DNA from: Chloroflexota bacterium
GTDB lineage: Bacteria > Chloroflexota > Dehalococcoidia > SZUA-161
DNA length: 8,504 nucleotides
NCBI GenBank assembly: GCA_030668425.1
Contig: DAOUTY010000067.1
Span: 1-8,504, forward strand
Reading direction: 5' to 3'
Shown here piece by piece: positions 1 to 6,129 of the stretch. Made by a program: the position numbers and the translations under genes. Numbering within the stretch: position 1 is the stretch's first letter; the number at the start of each line of letters is the position of its first letter. The notes below the pieces were generated by a model, which searched no databases, had not been told where the DNA came from, and saw only the letters and a program-made list of their open reading frames with translations.

Positions 1-905
1 AACATCCGGGGACAAGAGGGGCGGTCGGCGACGTAATACTGTGCGAGAGCCGCAATTGGGTCGCTTGCCCCCTCATCGATGTCGTTCCACAGGAGTCTGG
101 AGCCGAAGCACAGCGAGTCCGTAACCACGAGTCCCCCTTGGCTCTCAATGACCTTGACGTAGGCTGGGTCATCGAGGATGCCACCCATTAGCAGCAATCT
201 CGCCCGATAATCGGCGTTGCCGACGGACTCGCTCAGCTCATCCAGCAACTCCCGGAGCAACTGATTGTAGCGCTCCTTGGGCATGGCAGTGCCAGCAACC
301 GTGACGGCCAGCGCTTCAGTACCGGTGATCGGCGGGTTGTCCGCTTTTCTGAGGTCGTAAAGCTTCCTCTGCAGGCGACGTGTTTCATTGTGGAGTTTTA
401 TCGCATCCCACAAACTCTCATCGGTGATTTCAATATCGAAATGCTTCTCCAGGAGCCGTTTGAGGTTAGCCACTTCGTCATGGAACCATTCCACCTGTGG
501 TTCGCCTGTTTTCCTGGGAAGGCTCATAATGTGTACAAGGGTGGTTGGTAACTGTCGCTTCCAGTTGTCGTAGATGCGGCGGACGTTATCGCAACTGTTC
601 ATGCAGATAACACCATCAAGGAAATCGAAGCCTCCCTGTAGAGCTATGTTGAAGCAGTGACGAGGAAAACTACAGTTGATGCTGCTGAAGTAGGTGTCTG
701 ACAGCTCTGTTCCAGTGCTTCCTGTCGCTCTCATTCGGAAAGGGAGAAGGCCAGCAGCCGTGATAACCTCCTCCGGCATGGCTGAGCAGAAATAACCTAC
801 TACCTTGCCCCCCTGTTCTCTCCAACCCTGAATCGCAGGATTGACAAGCGTTTCAGCCGCTTGACTCAGCTCTTGGAATGCTTTTGACTGTATAATCGTC
901 TCCAA
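1..905 (-). CDS. 2-hydroxyacyl-CoA dehydratase / benzoyl-CoA reductase-type subunit (HgdB/BcrB family), C-terminus cut by the left edge
   Basis: The minus strand is open for 301 codons from a TTG at 903-905 and runs off the left edge. I recognise the family from its order of motifs: GYFCSAMPEEVITAAGLLPF (residues 37-56), INCSFPRHC (76-84), FDFLDGVICMNSCD (93-106) and, near the cut end, TDSLCFGSR (262-270) and RPSCPRM (295-301). Cysteines at 40, 78, 84, 101, 105, 266 and 298 include those expected to bind an iron-sulfur cluster. Family members bind CoA-thioesters and, after one-electron activation by an ATP-dependent Fe-S activase, dehydrate 2-hydroxyacyl-CoAs or reduce aromatic acyl-CoAs; they are cytoplasmic and oxygen-sensitive. 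Family proteins are about 370-440 residues, so perhaps 70-140 are missing. The TTG is chosen because a strong GAGGAGGT lies 7 bases upstream, an in-frame TAA sits at 954-956, and the first ATG (777-779) would remove Cys40. No activase is in the window. Family call is firm; the substrate is unknown. Confidence 0.9.
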   Translation of the reverse strand, partial: METIIQSKAFQELSQAAETLVNPAIQGWREQGGKVVGYFCSAMPEEVITAAGLLPFRMRATGSTGTELSDTYFSSINCSFPRHCFNIALQGGFDFLDGVICMNSCDNVRRIYDNWKRQLPTTLVHIMSLPRKTGEPQVEWFHDEVANLKRLLEKHFDIEITDESLWDAIKLHNETRRLQRKLYDLRKADNPPITGTEALAVTVAGTAMPKERYNQLLRELLDELSESVGNADYRARLLLMGGILDDPAYVKVIESQGGLVVTDSLCFGSRLLWNDIDEGASDPIAALAQYYVADRPSCPRM

Positions 906-912
906 TTCGCCG

Positions 913-920
913 ACCTCCTC
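913..920 (-). promoter_or_regulatory. Ribosome binding site deciding the TTG start of the dehydratase-type gene
   Basis: On the minus strand this reads GAGGAGGT, 7 bases before the TTG at 903-905. No ATG or GTG lies between it and the in-frame stop at 954-956, so this site fixes an otherwise easily missed non-ATG start. Confidence 0.75.
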
Positions 921-956
921 AGTGTCGCTATGCCTTAATAGCGCTTTCCAGGGTTA

Positions 957-966
957 CTCAATTGAG
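957..966. repeat. Perfect 10-base palindrome CTCAATTGAG, possible operator
   Basis: CTCAATTGAG is its own reverse complement. It is loosely flanked by CAGGG (949-953) and CCCTG (967-971), giving an imperfect extended dyad about 50 bases upstream of the TTG start at 905. Its place in the 5' leader suits a regulator site, but a chance palindrome of this length is possible. Confidence 0.3.
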
Positions 967-971
967 CCCTG

Positions 972-989
972 ATCCCAGTTTATCCCAGT
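972..989. repeat. Direct repeat ATCCCAGT x2 with 10-base period, possible regulator site
   Basis: ATCCCAGT occurs at 972-979 and again at 982-989, exactly 10 bases apart, so both copies face the same side of the helix. The pair abuts the palindrome at 957-966 in the leader of the dehydratase-type gene. Helically phased direct repeats suit an activator or two-component regulator, but no regulator gene is present in the window. Confidence 0.3.
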
Positions 990-1007
990 GACTAGGCTTA
1001 AATAAGT

Positions 1008-1020
1008 TTACATAAAGTAA
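1008..1020. repeat. Short inverted repeat TTAC-N5-GTAA
   Basis: TTACATAAAGTAA has 4-base arms around ATAAA in the most AT-rich part of the gap. This could be a regulator half-site pair or part of a promoter for the leftward gene. The arms are short, so chance is a serious alternative. Confidence 0.2.
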
Positions 1021-1074
1021 CAGGCAGGAATATACCTCCACATAACGTAGGATACGTCCTGGAACTGCTGCTGA

Positions 1075-1089
1075 GTATCATGCTGATAC
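1075..1089. repeat. Inverted repeat GTATCA-TGC-TGATAC
   Basis: Six-base perfect arms GTATCA (1075-1080) and TGATAC (1084-1089) surround a 3-base centre. It is not followed by a U run on either strand, so a dimeric regulator site is likelier than an intrinsic terminator. It is the strongest dyad of the gap. Confidence 0.35.
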
Positions 1090-1132
1090 CTGCTTTATTC
1101 TTTAGCCATATCCTAGTCGCTGCAAAGGGTCA

Positions 1133-1146
1133 GCACCATATGGCGC
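1133..1146. repeat. Near-palindrome centred on CCATATGG
   Basis: GCACCATATGGCGC is symmetric except for one base pair, with the perfect core CCATATGG at 1136-1143. It is a further dyad in the same gene-free gap and possibly an operator. No matching copy was noticed elsewhere in the window. Confidence 0.25.
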
Positions 1147-1258
1147 TAGGTTCACCCAATACATATAGCAGTGTAAGCACCTTGCATGATAGGGCAAGTA
1201 ACGAAGGATTTTCCCTTGGCTTCTAGCTGGGTGGGAGGGAGACCCTTCAATTCGAATT

Positions 1259-2392
1259 CTATGAACCTGTTTCGGCTTCAAGGGTTTTCAGGTGAAAGGG
1301 TGTGCTGCCAAGGGTCGACGCAAGAGCCTTGGCACGCCGGAAATAGAAATGAAGGTCATAGTCCTTGTCGACGCCGACCCCCCCGTGTAATTGCTGGGCA
1401 CTGGCAGCAACTCGCTGGCAGGCGATGTTACCGAAAGCCTTGGCAATGGCTACTTCCCGGTCAGCAGGTAGGCCTTCGCTCAAGCGCCACACCGCTTGAT
1501 ATGCGGTCCAGCGGGCCCCCTGGATATCGATGAACATATCAGCCAGTCGATGCTGTACGGCCTGGAACGCACCAAGGGGGCGATCAAACTGTATCCGTGT
1601 CTTGGTATGTTCGGCTGTCAGTTCCAGTTCTTGCAGCGCCCCGCCGACCATCACTGCGCATTGTATTGCTGTAGCCTTTCTGAGTATGGCATTTACCATG
1701 GGCAAACCTTTGTGCAGGCTTCCCAGGATATCGTTGTTTGAAACAGGGACTTTGTCGAGCACGACCTCAAACTGTTTGTCCGCGGCAATTGTGACCAGTG
1801 CAGTGAGCTTGATGTCAGTGGTCTTGGCGTCAACTATAAATACGGTGAGGCCCTCATCATCGCCGGGGGCTCCCTCCGTCCTGGCCACCACGAGCATGTA
1901 GTTCGCGATGTGAGCGTAAGGAACGAAAAGCTTGGTGCCTGTGATCGCATACCCGCCATCCCGAGCCTCTGCTCGAGTGGCAATGAACTTTGGCTCTTCG
2001 TTTACCTGCGGTTCCGCAGTCGCCATCGTCATTATGAGTTCGCCGGTTGCTATCTTGGGCAGCAGCGCTTTTTTCTGCTCGTCGGTTCCGAAATCCAGGA
2101 TGGGAAGTGCTCCCAGAACCATGGTGCTAAACATCGGACCTGGCGCTGCCGCACGTCCGTACTCCTCGAATAACACTGCCATGTCAGGCAGGCTGAACTC
2201 AGCTCCACCGTACTCTTCTGGCAATACGAGGCCCATCCAGCCCAGCCCCGCCATCTTCTTCCAGAGTTCGGGGGAGTAGCCCAAGTCGCCGGCCTCGATC
2301 TCCCTCACCAGCGATTTGGGGCATTCGGCACTCAGGAAATCCCGCGCTGACTTCCGCAGCATCTCCTGCTCTTCACTCAGGGCGAAGTCCAT
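1259..2392 (-). CDS. Acyl-CoA dehydrogenase family protein lacking the usual catalytic Glu (FadE28/ChsE1-like subunit)
   Basis: A 377-residue flavoprotein of the acyl-CoA dehydrogenase superfamily, expected to take part in alpha,beta-desaturation of an acyl-CoA. The N-terminal helical domain begins MDFALSEEQEML; LPEEYGGAEFSLPD is at about 58-70. A degenerate middle-domain signature ATAEPQVNEEP spans 125-134, the FAD-contacting RIQFDRPLGAFQ 266-277 and QLHGGVG 334-340. Neither usual base is seen: the MCAD-type C-terminal Glu position reads STLGST, and the isovaleryl-CoA dehydrogenase-type Glu site reads RKATA (about 238-242). The C-terminus is short and lacks the SEIQ tail. Such a subunit normally pairs with a catalytic one, as FadE28 does with FadE29 in steroid side-chain degradation; the gene at 6677-7855 is the obvious partner. 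It starts 2 bases after the upstream stop, with AGGTGG (2400-2405) as its ribosome site, and is last in the operon. Superfamily certain; the heteromer is inferred. Confidence 0.9.
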   Translation of the reverse strand: MDFALSEEQEMLRKSARDFLSAECPKSLVREIEAGDLGYSPELWKKMAGLGWMGLVLPEEYGGAEFSLPDMAVLFEEYGRAAAPGPMFSTMVLGALPILDFGTDEQKKALLPKIATGELIMTMATAEPQVNEEPKFIATRAEARDGGYAITGTKLFVPYAHIANYMLVVARTEGAPGDDEGLTVFIVDAKTTDIKLTALVTIAADKQFEVVLDKVPVSNNDILGSLHKGLPMVNAILRKATAIQCAVMVGGALQELELTAEHTKTRIQFDRPLGAFQAVQHRLADMFIDIQGARWTAYQAVWRLSEGLPADREVAIAKAFGNIACQRVAASAQQLHGGVGVDKDYDLHFYFRRAKALASTLGSTPFHLKTLEAETGS

Positions 2393-2394
2393 GT

Positions 2395-2814
2395 CTAACC
2401 CACCTTTCTGAACTTGGGAAGGGTTAAGCCTTCGGCTATGTCTTCGAAGACCACTTCAACCGGCATCCCGATAGATATCTCCTCCGGCTTTATATCAACC
2501 ATGTTGCTGACCAGCCGTACTCCCTCCTCCATTTCCAAAAGGACAACTGAATAGGGAGCCTTGAAACCGGGATGCGGTGACTCCTGATAAGTGACCCAGC
2601 TATAGACGGCCCCTTTCCCTGTGGAAGGGGTCCACTCCTTTTCGAAGGAGCGGCATTTGGGGCACACGGGTCTTGGCGGATGCCGCCAGGTACCACATTC
2701 CTTGCACCTCTGGAAAACCAGTTCATGCCTGTTAATGCCTTCCCAATAACCCATATTGTCCCAAATAATGGGAGGTATGGGGACAGGGTGTTCCGTATCA
2801 TAAACCATGCTCAT
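2395..2814 (-). CDS. DUF35 OB-fold / Zn-ribbon protein, partner of thiolase-like protein 1
   Basis: A 139-residue protein with the rubredoxin-like zinc ribbon CxxC-x10-CxxC (Cys37, Cys40, Cys51, Cys54) followed by a DUF35 OB-fold (about 62-125) and the tail LTLPKFRKVG. Proteins of this type form an obligate complex with a thiolase-fold partner, as the ChsH2 DUF35 domain does with the aldolase Ltp2, or BbsA with BbsB. The ATG (2812-2814) overlaps the TGA of the thiolase-like gene (2811-2813) as ATGA, with GGAGGT at 2820-2825, so the two are probably translationally coupled and made in equal amounts. It is about 55 per cent identical by hand alignment to the protein at 4006-4434 and shares its N-terminal GYW-x-GI motif, which suggests duplication of the whole pair. 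A second in-frame Met lies two codons in. Family certain; partner inferred from adjacency. Confidence 0.92.
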   Translation of the reverse strand: MSMVYDTEHPVPIPPIIWDNMGYWEGINRHELVFQRCKECGTWRHPPRPVCPKCRSFEKEWTPSTGKGAVYSWVTYQESPHPGFKAPYSVVLLEMEEGVRLVSNMVDIKPEEISIGMPVEVVFEDIAEGLTLPKFRKVG

Positions 2815-3986
2815 GATTTACCTCCTAGAATGAGACCGCTTGCCGGGCCGCCTGCCCCGGAGGCAACCAGCACAAGCTCGGCATCCTTCACCTGGGCTGT
2901 TGATGTGCCCCTTATCTGACGTACTGCTTCGATTACGTGATTCATCCCGTGGATGTGACCTTCTCCAAGTGAGCCGCCAGAGGTGTTGAGAGGTAGCTCG
3001 CCTCCTAACCTGATGCGGTCTCCCCTGTTGCAGAAGTCTACGCCTTCGCCCTGATTGCAGAAACCAAGTTCCTCAAGTTGCATCGGGACGAAAGGACCAT
3101 ATGAATCATCGAGTTGAACGCACTTGATATCTTTGGGGGTTACACCGGCCATGGCGAAGATCTTCTCGCCCACCTTGCCCATTTCAGGTAGCCCGGAAAT
3201 AGACGGTCGGTAGTAGCTGGTCAACTCCTCGGTTTCTAAGGCCATGTGCTGGGCGGCACCAAGCACGTAGACGGGTCGCTGTTTGAGGTCCTTAGCTCTT
3301 TCGGGGGTGGTGACGACCAGGGCAGCGGCAGCATCAGCCTCCTCGTAGAAGTCCATCCGGCGCAAAGGCTCTACAATCATCTTGGATTTCAAGTAGTCCT
3401 CGAAGGCTATTGGCTTCTGGTAGAACATACTATTAGCGTTCCTTGCACCATGTTCCCTGCATACTGTCGGCACCCAACCAAATTGGTCATTGTTGATGCC
3501 GAACTCGTGCATATACCTTCGCACAATCATGGCGACCCGCCCTGCGTTAGACATGTGCCCAAAGGGGGCATGGAACGTCCATTGTAGCAGGTCAGAGGTT
3601 GACATCTGGCCTGAGGTCCGCATGCTCGGGGTCATCCGCCTCTTCGATGCCCCGTTTACGGACCTGTAGACGACGATATAGTTGGCTACTCCGGTGGCAA
3701 CTCCCATGGCTGCGCGCATAGCCATTGCAGACGGCGCCGCGCCCCAGCGGGACTCGCCGAAATAGGTTAGATTGCCCATCCCCATAGAACTGGTGACGGC
3801 ATGTTCATCTGAGGCATCATCGGTCTGCTTCACCAAGCCGTCGACGTCATCTGGTGTTAACCCGGCGTCATCCAGCGCTGCCTTTATGCATTGGCAAGTA
3901 AGATACAGCTCCGTACGCTCGGAGTCCTTGGAGAATTTAGTCATACTGATGCCAACGATGGCCGCCCTGTTCTTGATATTATTCAT
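2811..3986 (-). CDS. Thiolase-like protein 1 (Ltp2/SCP2-thiolase fold, no nucleophilic Cys), diverged aldolase candidate
   Basis: A 391-residue thiolase-fold protein of the lipid-transfer/SCP2-thiolase branch. AIVGISMTKFSK (9-20) opens the first half. The place of the nucleophilic Cys reads WGAAPSAM (81-88), with no Cys, so Claisen thiolysis is unlikely; this loss is typical of the retro-aldolase Ltp2. The later loops read QLDDSYGPF (291-299) and NTSGGSLGEGHIHGMN (334-349). Compared with its neighbour at 4439-5665, the two tyrosines expected to act in Ltp2-type aldolases are Asp293 and His344 here, and the usual C-terminal CxGGG loop reads SGAGG (376-380). It therefore probably acts on a different substrate, runs another C-C bond reaction, or has lost activity. 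The start is supported by GAGGGT at 3993-3998. It overlaps the next gene by 4 bases, so its DUF35 partner is very probably the product of 2395-2814. Confidence 0.88.
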   Translation of the reverse strand: MNNIKNRAAIVGISMTKFSKDSERTELYLTCQCIKAALDDAGLTPDDVDGLVKQTDDASDEHAVTSSMGMGNLTYFGESRWGAAPSAMAMRAAMGVATGVANYIVVYRSVNGASKRRMTPSMRTSGQMSTSDLLQWTFHAPFGHMSNAGRVAMIVRRYMHEFGINNDQFGWVPTVCREHGARNANSMFYQKPIAFEDYLKSKMIVEPLRRMDFYEEADAAAALVVTTPERAKDLKQRPVYVLGAAQHMALETEELTSYYRPSISGLPEMGKVGEKIFAMAGVTPKDIKCVQLDDSYGPFVPMQLEELGFCNQGEGVDFCNRGDRIRLGGELPLNTSGGSLGEGHIHGMNHVIEAVRQIRGTSTAQVKDAELVLVASGAGGPASGLILGGKS

Positions 3987-4005
3987 TGCAGTACCCTCAT
4001 CTCAG

Positions 4006-4434
4006 CTAGACTTCTCTTCTCTTGAATTTGGGAAGGGTCAAGTCGTCGGCTATGTCATCAAAGACCACTTCCACTGGCATCCCAACGTAGATTTCGTCTG
4101 GGGGGACATCGTACATGTTGCTGACTATTCTTACCCCATCGAGCATCTCCACAACTACCACAAGGTAGGGAACCTTTATACCCGGGTAGGCTGCGTTGGC
4201 GTAGACAAAGTTGACCCAGCTATACACGGTACCCTTACCCATGGAAGGCACCCACTCCATGTCCATGGAGTTGCACCTGGGGCACATTGGCCGCGGTCGA
4301 TGGATAAGCAGGCCGCAGTACTTACACTTCTGAAAGATGAGCTTGTGCTGCTTAATCCCATCCCAGTATCCCTGGTTGTCGAAATCAACGCGGGGGCGCA
4401 ATAGCTGGATGCCCGGATTGTATTCCATTACCAT
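4006..4434 (-). CDS. DUF35 OB-fold / Zn-ribbon protein, partner of thiolase-like protein 2
   Basis: A 142-residue paralogue of the protein at 2395-2814. The zinc ribbon cysteines fall at the same places (37, 40, 51, 54), followed by EWVPSMGKGTVYSWV (60-74) in the OB-fold and VGMPVEVVF (117-125), ending LTLPKFKRREV. In the Ltp2 system this domain docks on the thiolase fold and completes the CoA-binding site. Four bases separate its ATG (4432-4434) from the TAA of the thiolase-like gene (4439-4441), and AGGAGGT (4441-4447) overlaps that TAA, indicating coupled translation. A second Met two codons in is an alternative start with a longer, less usual spacing. Family certain; the role as aldolase subunit is inferred from context. 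Confidence 0.92.
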   Translation of the reverse strand: MVMEYNPGIQLLRPRVDFDNQGYWDGIKQHKLIFQKCKYCGLLIHRPRPMCPRCNSMDMEWVPSMGKGTVYSWVNFVYANAAYPGIKVPYLVVVVEMLDGVRIVSNMYDVPPDEIYVGMPVEVVFDDIADDLTLPKFKRREV

Positions 4435-4438
4435 ATCT

Positions 4439-5665
4439 TTACCTCCTCAGAAGGACGGCGCTGGTGGGAACGCCGAGCCCTCCTGTGACAAGGCTTATTT
4501 CCGCGTCCTCTACCTGGGCCGTGGAAGTACCTCTTATCTGGCGCACCGCCTCTGCAATTAAATTCATGCCGTGGATATATGCCTCCGAAAGGTGACCGCC
4601 TGAGGTGTTGCAGGGGATCTCACCGCCTAACCTGATGCGGTCGCCCCCCTCGCAGAAAGCCACTCCCTCCCCCACGCCGCAGAAGCCATATTCTTCAAGC
4701 TGCATGGGAATCAAAGGGGTAAAGGCATCGTAGAGCTGTGCCACATCGACATCCTTGGGGGACAGTCCAGTCACCCGCCAGAGTTCCTGACCTGCATACC
4801 ATGACTCTGGCAGGATAGAGATCATTGGCCTATAGTAGCTTGTCATCATCTCGCCCTGGGTGGCTATTCCCTGAGTGGCACCGAGGATATAGGCCGGGCG
4901 CTGCTTGAGGGCCTTTGCCCTCTCAGCGCTCGTCAGAATTACTGCGACTGCCCCGTCGGTATCCAAGCAGCAATCATAGAGGCGAAGTGGCTCGACGATC
5001 ATCCTGGATTCCATGTAGTCCTGCAGTGTTATTGGTCTGCCGTAGAACATTGCTTTCGGATTCATACATGCATATTCTCTGCAAACGACCGAGACCCAGC
5101 CCAGTTGTTCGACGGTGGCCCCAAATTCGTACATATATCTGGTTGCGAACATGGCTACCCAGGAGGGGGGGGTTGCCAGACCGAAGGGCATTAGGTAGCC
5201 ATAGTGGTCGTTGGGTGCGATCATGATCTGTTCTACTCCCGGCGCACGGCCATAGCGGGCCCCCGAGCGCTCATTCATAGCCCGGTAGCAGACGACGTAG
5301 TTGGCCGCACCTGAGGCTATCGCTGTGGCCGCATGCAGGATCGTGGCGCAGGAAGCCCCGCCACCCCAGCCGCATTCGCCAAAGTAGTTCAGGTCGGGGA
5401 TGCCCAGGGCGCTGACAATGTGCATCTCGTCCGTATAGTCCATGGCGTATTTGACCAAACCATCGATGTCTTCGATGTTCAGCCCGGCATCCTCCACTGC
5501 AGCCTTTATAGCTTCACATGCCATCTGGCACTCACTTCTGCCTGAATTCTTGGAAAACTCGGTTTGCCCTATACCTACAATAGCGACATTGTCCTTTATC
5601 TTGTAGTCCTCGACTCTCGGTCTAACCGTTGTCCGATATCTTCTGGCAAGGTACTGGTCATACAT
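4439..5665 (-). CDS. Thiolase-like protein 2, Ltp2-type side-chain aldolase candidate
   Basis: A 408-residue thiolase-fold protein resembling Ltp2, the retro-aldolase that releases propionyl-CoA from a 22-hydroxylated steroid acyl-CoA. AIVGIGQTEFSKN (28-40) opens the fold. The Cys loop reads GWGGGASC (99-106), with no Cys at the nucleophile site. QLYDAFTPL (310-318) and NTSGGHLSEAYIHGMN (353-368) carry Tyr312 and Tyr363, spaced as I recall for the catalytic tyrosines of Ltp2. The reading frame extends upstream to 5716, but that start would overlap the MaoC gene by 40 bases and has no ribosome site. The ATG at 5663-5665 has AGGAGG 7 bases before it and is preferred. The first 25 residues (RRYRTTVRPRVEDYK) form a charged N-terminal extension missing from the paralogue at 2811-3986. 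Its DUF35 partner follows at once. Fold certain, aldolase role likely, substrate unknown. Confidence 0.9.
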   Translation of the reverse strand: MYDQYLARRYRTTVRPRVEDYKIKDNVAIVGIGQTEFSKNSGRSECQMACEAIKAAVEDAGLNIEDIDGLVKYAMDYTDEMHIVSALGIPDLNYFGECGWGGGASCATILHAATAIASGAANYVVCYRAMNERSGARYGRAPGVEQIMIAPNDHYGYLMPFGLATPPSWVAMFATRYMYEFGATVEQLGWVSVVCREYACMNPKAMFYGRPITLQDYMESRMIVEPLRLYDCCLDTDGAVAVILTSAERAKALKQRPAYILGATQGIATQGEMMTSYYRPMISILPESWYAGQELWRVTGLSPKDVDVAQLYDAFTPLIPMQLEEYGFCGVGEGVAFCEGGDRIRLGGEIPCNTSGGHLSEAYIHGMNLIAEAVRQIRGTSTAQVEDAEISLVTGGLGVPTSAVLLRR

Positions 5666-5672
5666 ATATATG

Positions 5673-5678
5673 CCTCCT
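5673..5678 (-). promoter_or_regulatory. Ribosome binding site deciding the start of thiolase-like protein 2
   Basis: AGGAGG on the minus strand lies 7 bases before the ATG at 5663-5665 and is fused to the TAG stop (5677-5679) of the MaoC gene. It shows that translation starts at 5665 and not at the upstream in-frame ATG at 5716. Confidence 0.75.
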
Positions 5679-6108
5679 AGCCTTTGGTGGGCAGAGCCAC
5701 GGTTGCAGTTCCCCACGCGTGCGGCCCCATTGGTACTGTAAAATTGAAGTCCACATCCACTAGGTGCTTGTCCCCATCCGTGTATTTTTTGGCTATCTTC
5801 CCCCCACTGGTAAGGATGTCGCCGGGGAAGACAGTAGCACCCAACCTGATGGTTATCTTCTTCAGTTCTCCCTCCGGGCCGCTCCAGTCGGTGAGGTACT
5901 TGCCTATGAACCCGCCTGTGCTGAGTATGTTCAGGAATATATCCGTAGCACCCTCTCTCTGGGCTGCTTCGTGGTCGTGGTGTACGGGCGTGAAGTCCCT
6001 GGTGGCGATAGCTGTAGCGACAATAGTAGTGCGGGTGATCTCCCGTGTTTGGGTCGGTAGTTCGTCATCTTCTCCCACATCATCCCAGTAGATAGATTTC
6101 CAAGACAT
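5677..6108 (-). CDS. MaoC-like enoyl-CoA hydratase, catalytic subunit (ChsH1-like)
   Basis: A 143-residue single hot-dog MaoC protein expected to add water to a trans-2-enoyl-CoA. The (R)-hydratase motif is in ATRDFTPVHHDHEAAQREG (35-53): Asp38 and His43 have the D-x-x-P-x-H spacing of the catalytic dyad. It continues IFLNILSTGGFIGKYLTDW (57-75), which resembles ChsH1 of actinobacterial steroid degradation as I remember it. ChsH1 is active only with the hot-dog part of ChsH2, which matches the neighbour at 6130-6639, ending 21 bases upstream. The ribosome site is weaker (AAGGGG, 6115-6120). Its TAG overlaps the AGGAGG of the following thiolase-like gene, placing hydration just before retro-aldol cleavage in expression as in the proposed pathway. 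Family certain; ChsH1-like role likely. Confidence 0.92.
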   Translation of the reverse strand: MSWKSIYWDDVGEDDELPTQTREITRTTIVATAIATRDFTPVHHDHEAAQREGATDIFLNILSTGGFIGKYLTDWSGPEGELKKITIRLGATVFPGDILTSGGKIAKKYTDGDKHLVDVDFNFTVPMGPHAWGTATVALPTKG

Positions 6109-6129
6109 CTAAGGCCCCTTTCTTTTTTC

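Larger units (their letters stand above)
906..1258. other. Gene-free intergenic region between the acyl-CoA dehydrogenase operon and the dehydratase-type gene
   Basis: I find no convincing protein or tRNA gene here; the only minus-strand reading frames are a few codons long. It is the only gap over 300 bases in the window and is more AT-rich around 990-1030. It carries several short symmetric sequences, listed separately, and so probably holds the end of the upstream transcript and a promoter/operator for the gene at 1-905. I could not find a clear -35/-10 pair, nor a GC-rich hairpin followed by a U run, so neither promoter nor terminator is called. Confidence 0.6.

Noticed and set aside
388..573. 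Plus-strand 61-codon reading frame
   Set aside because: It is antisense to the dehydratase-type gene at 1-905, which reads without interruption on the minus strand.
1130..1190. Possible tRNA-like segment (GGTTCACCC)
   Set aside because: The T-loop consensus is not matched and no acceptor or anticodon stems could be paired.
1200..1258. Possible intrinsic terminator after the dehydrogenase gene
   Set aside because: Only 3-5 base stems (GGG-TCT-CCC, AAGG-CCTT) and an AATTCGAATT palindrome were seen, without a U run; too weak to call.
1186..1533. Plus-strand reading frame reaching into the intergenic gap
   Set aside because: Most of it is antisense to the dehydrogenase C-terminus, and composition and lack of motif suggest a shadow.
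3772..4404. Plus-strand 210-codon reading frame
   Set aside because: It lies antisense across the thiolase-like 1 and DUF35 genes, which have clear family motifs and ribosome sites; its translation shows no recognisable domain.
5666..5716. Upstream start for thiolase-like protein 2
   Set aside because: It would overlap the MaoC gene by 40 bases, has no Shine-Dalgarno, and adds residues unlike the family; AGGAGG at 5673-5678 serves the ATG at 5665.
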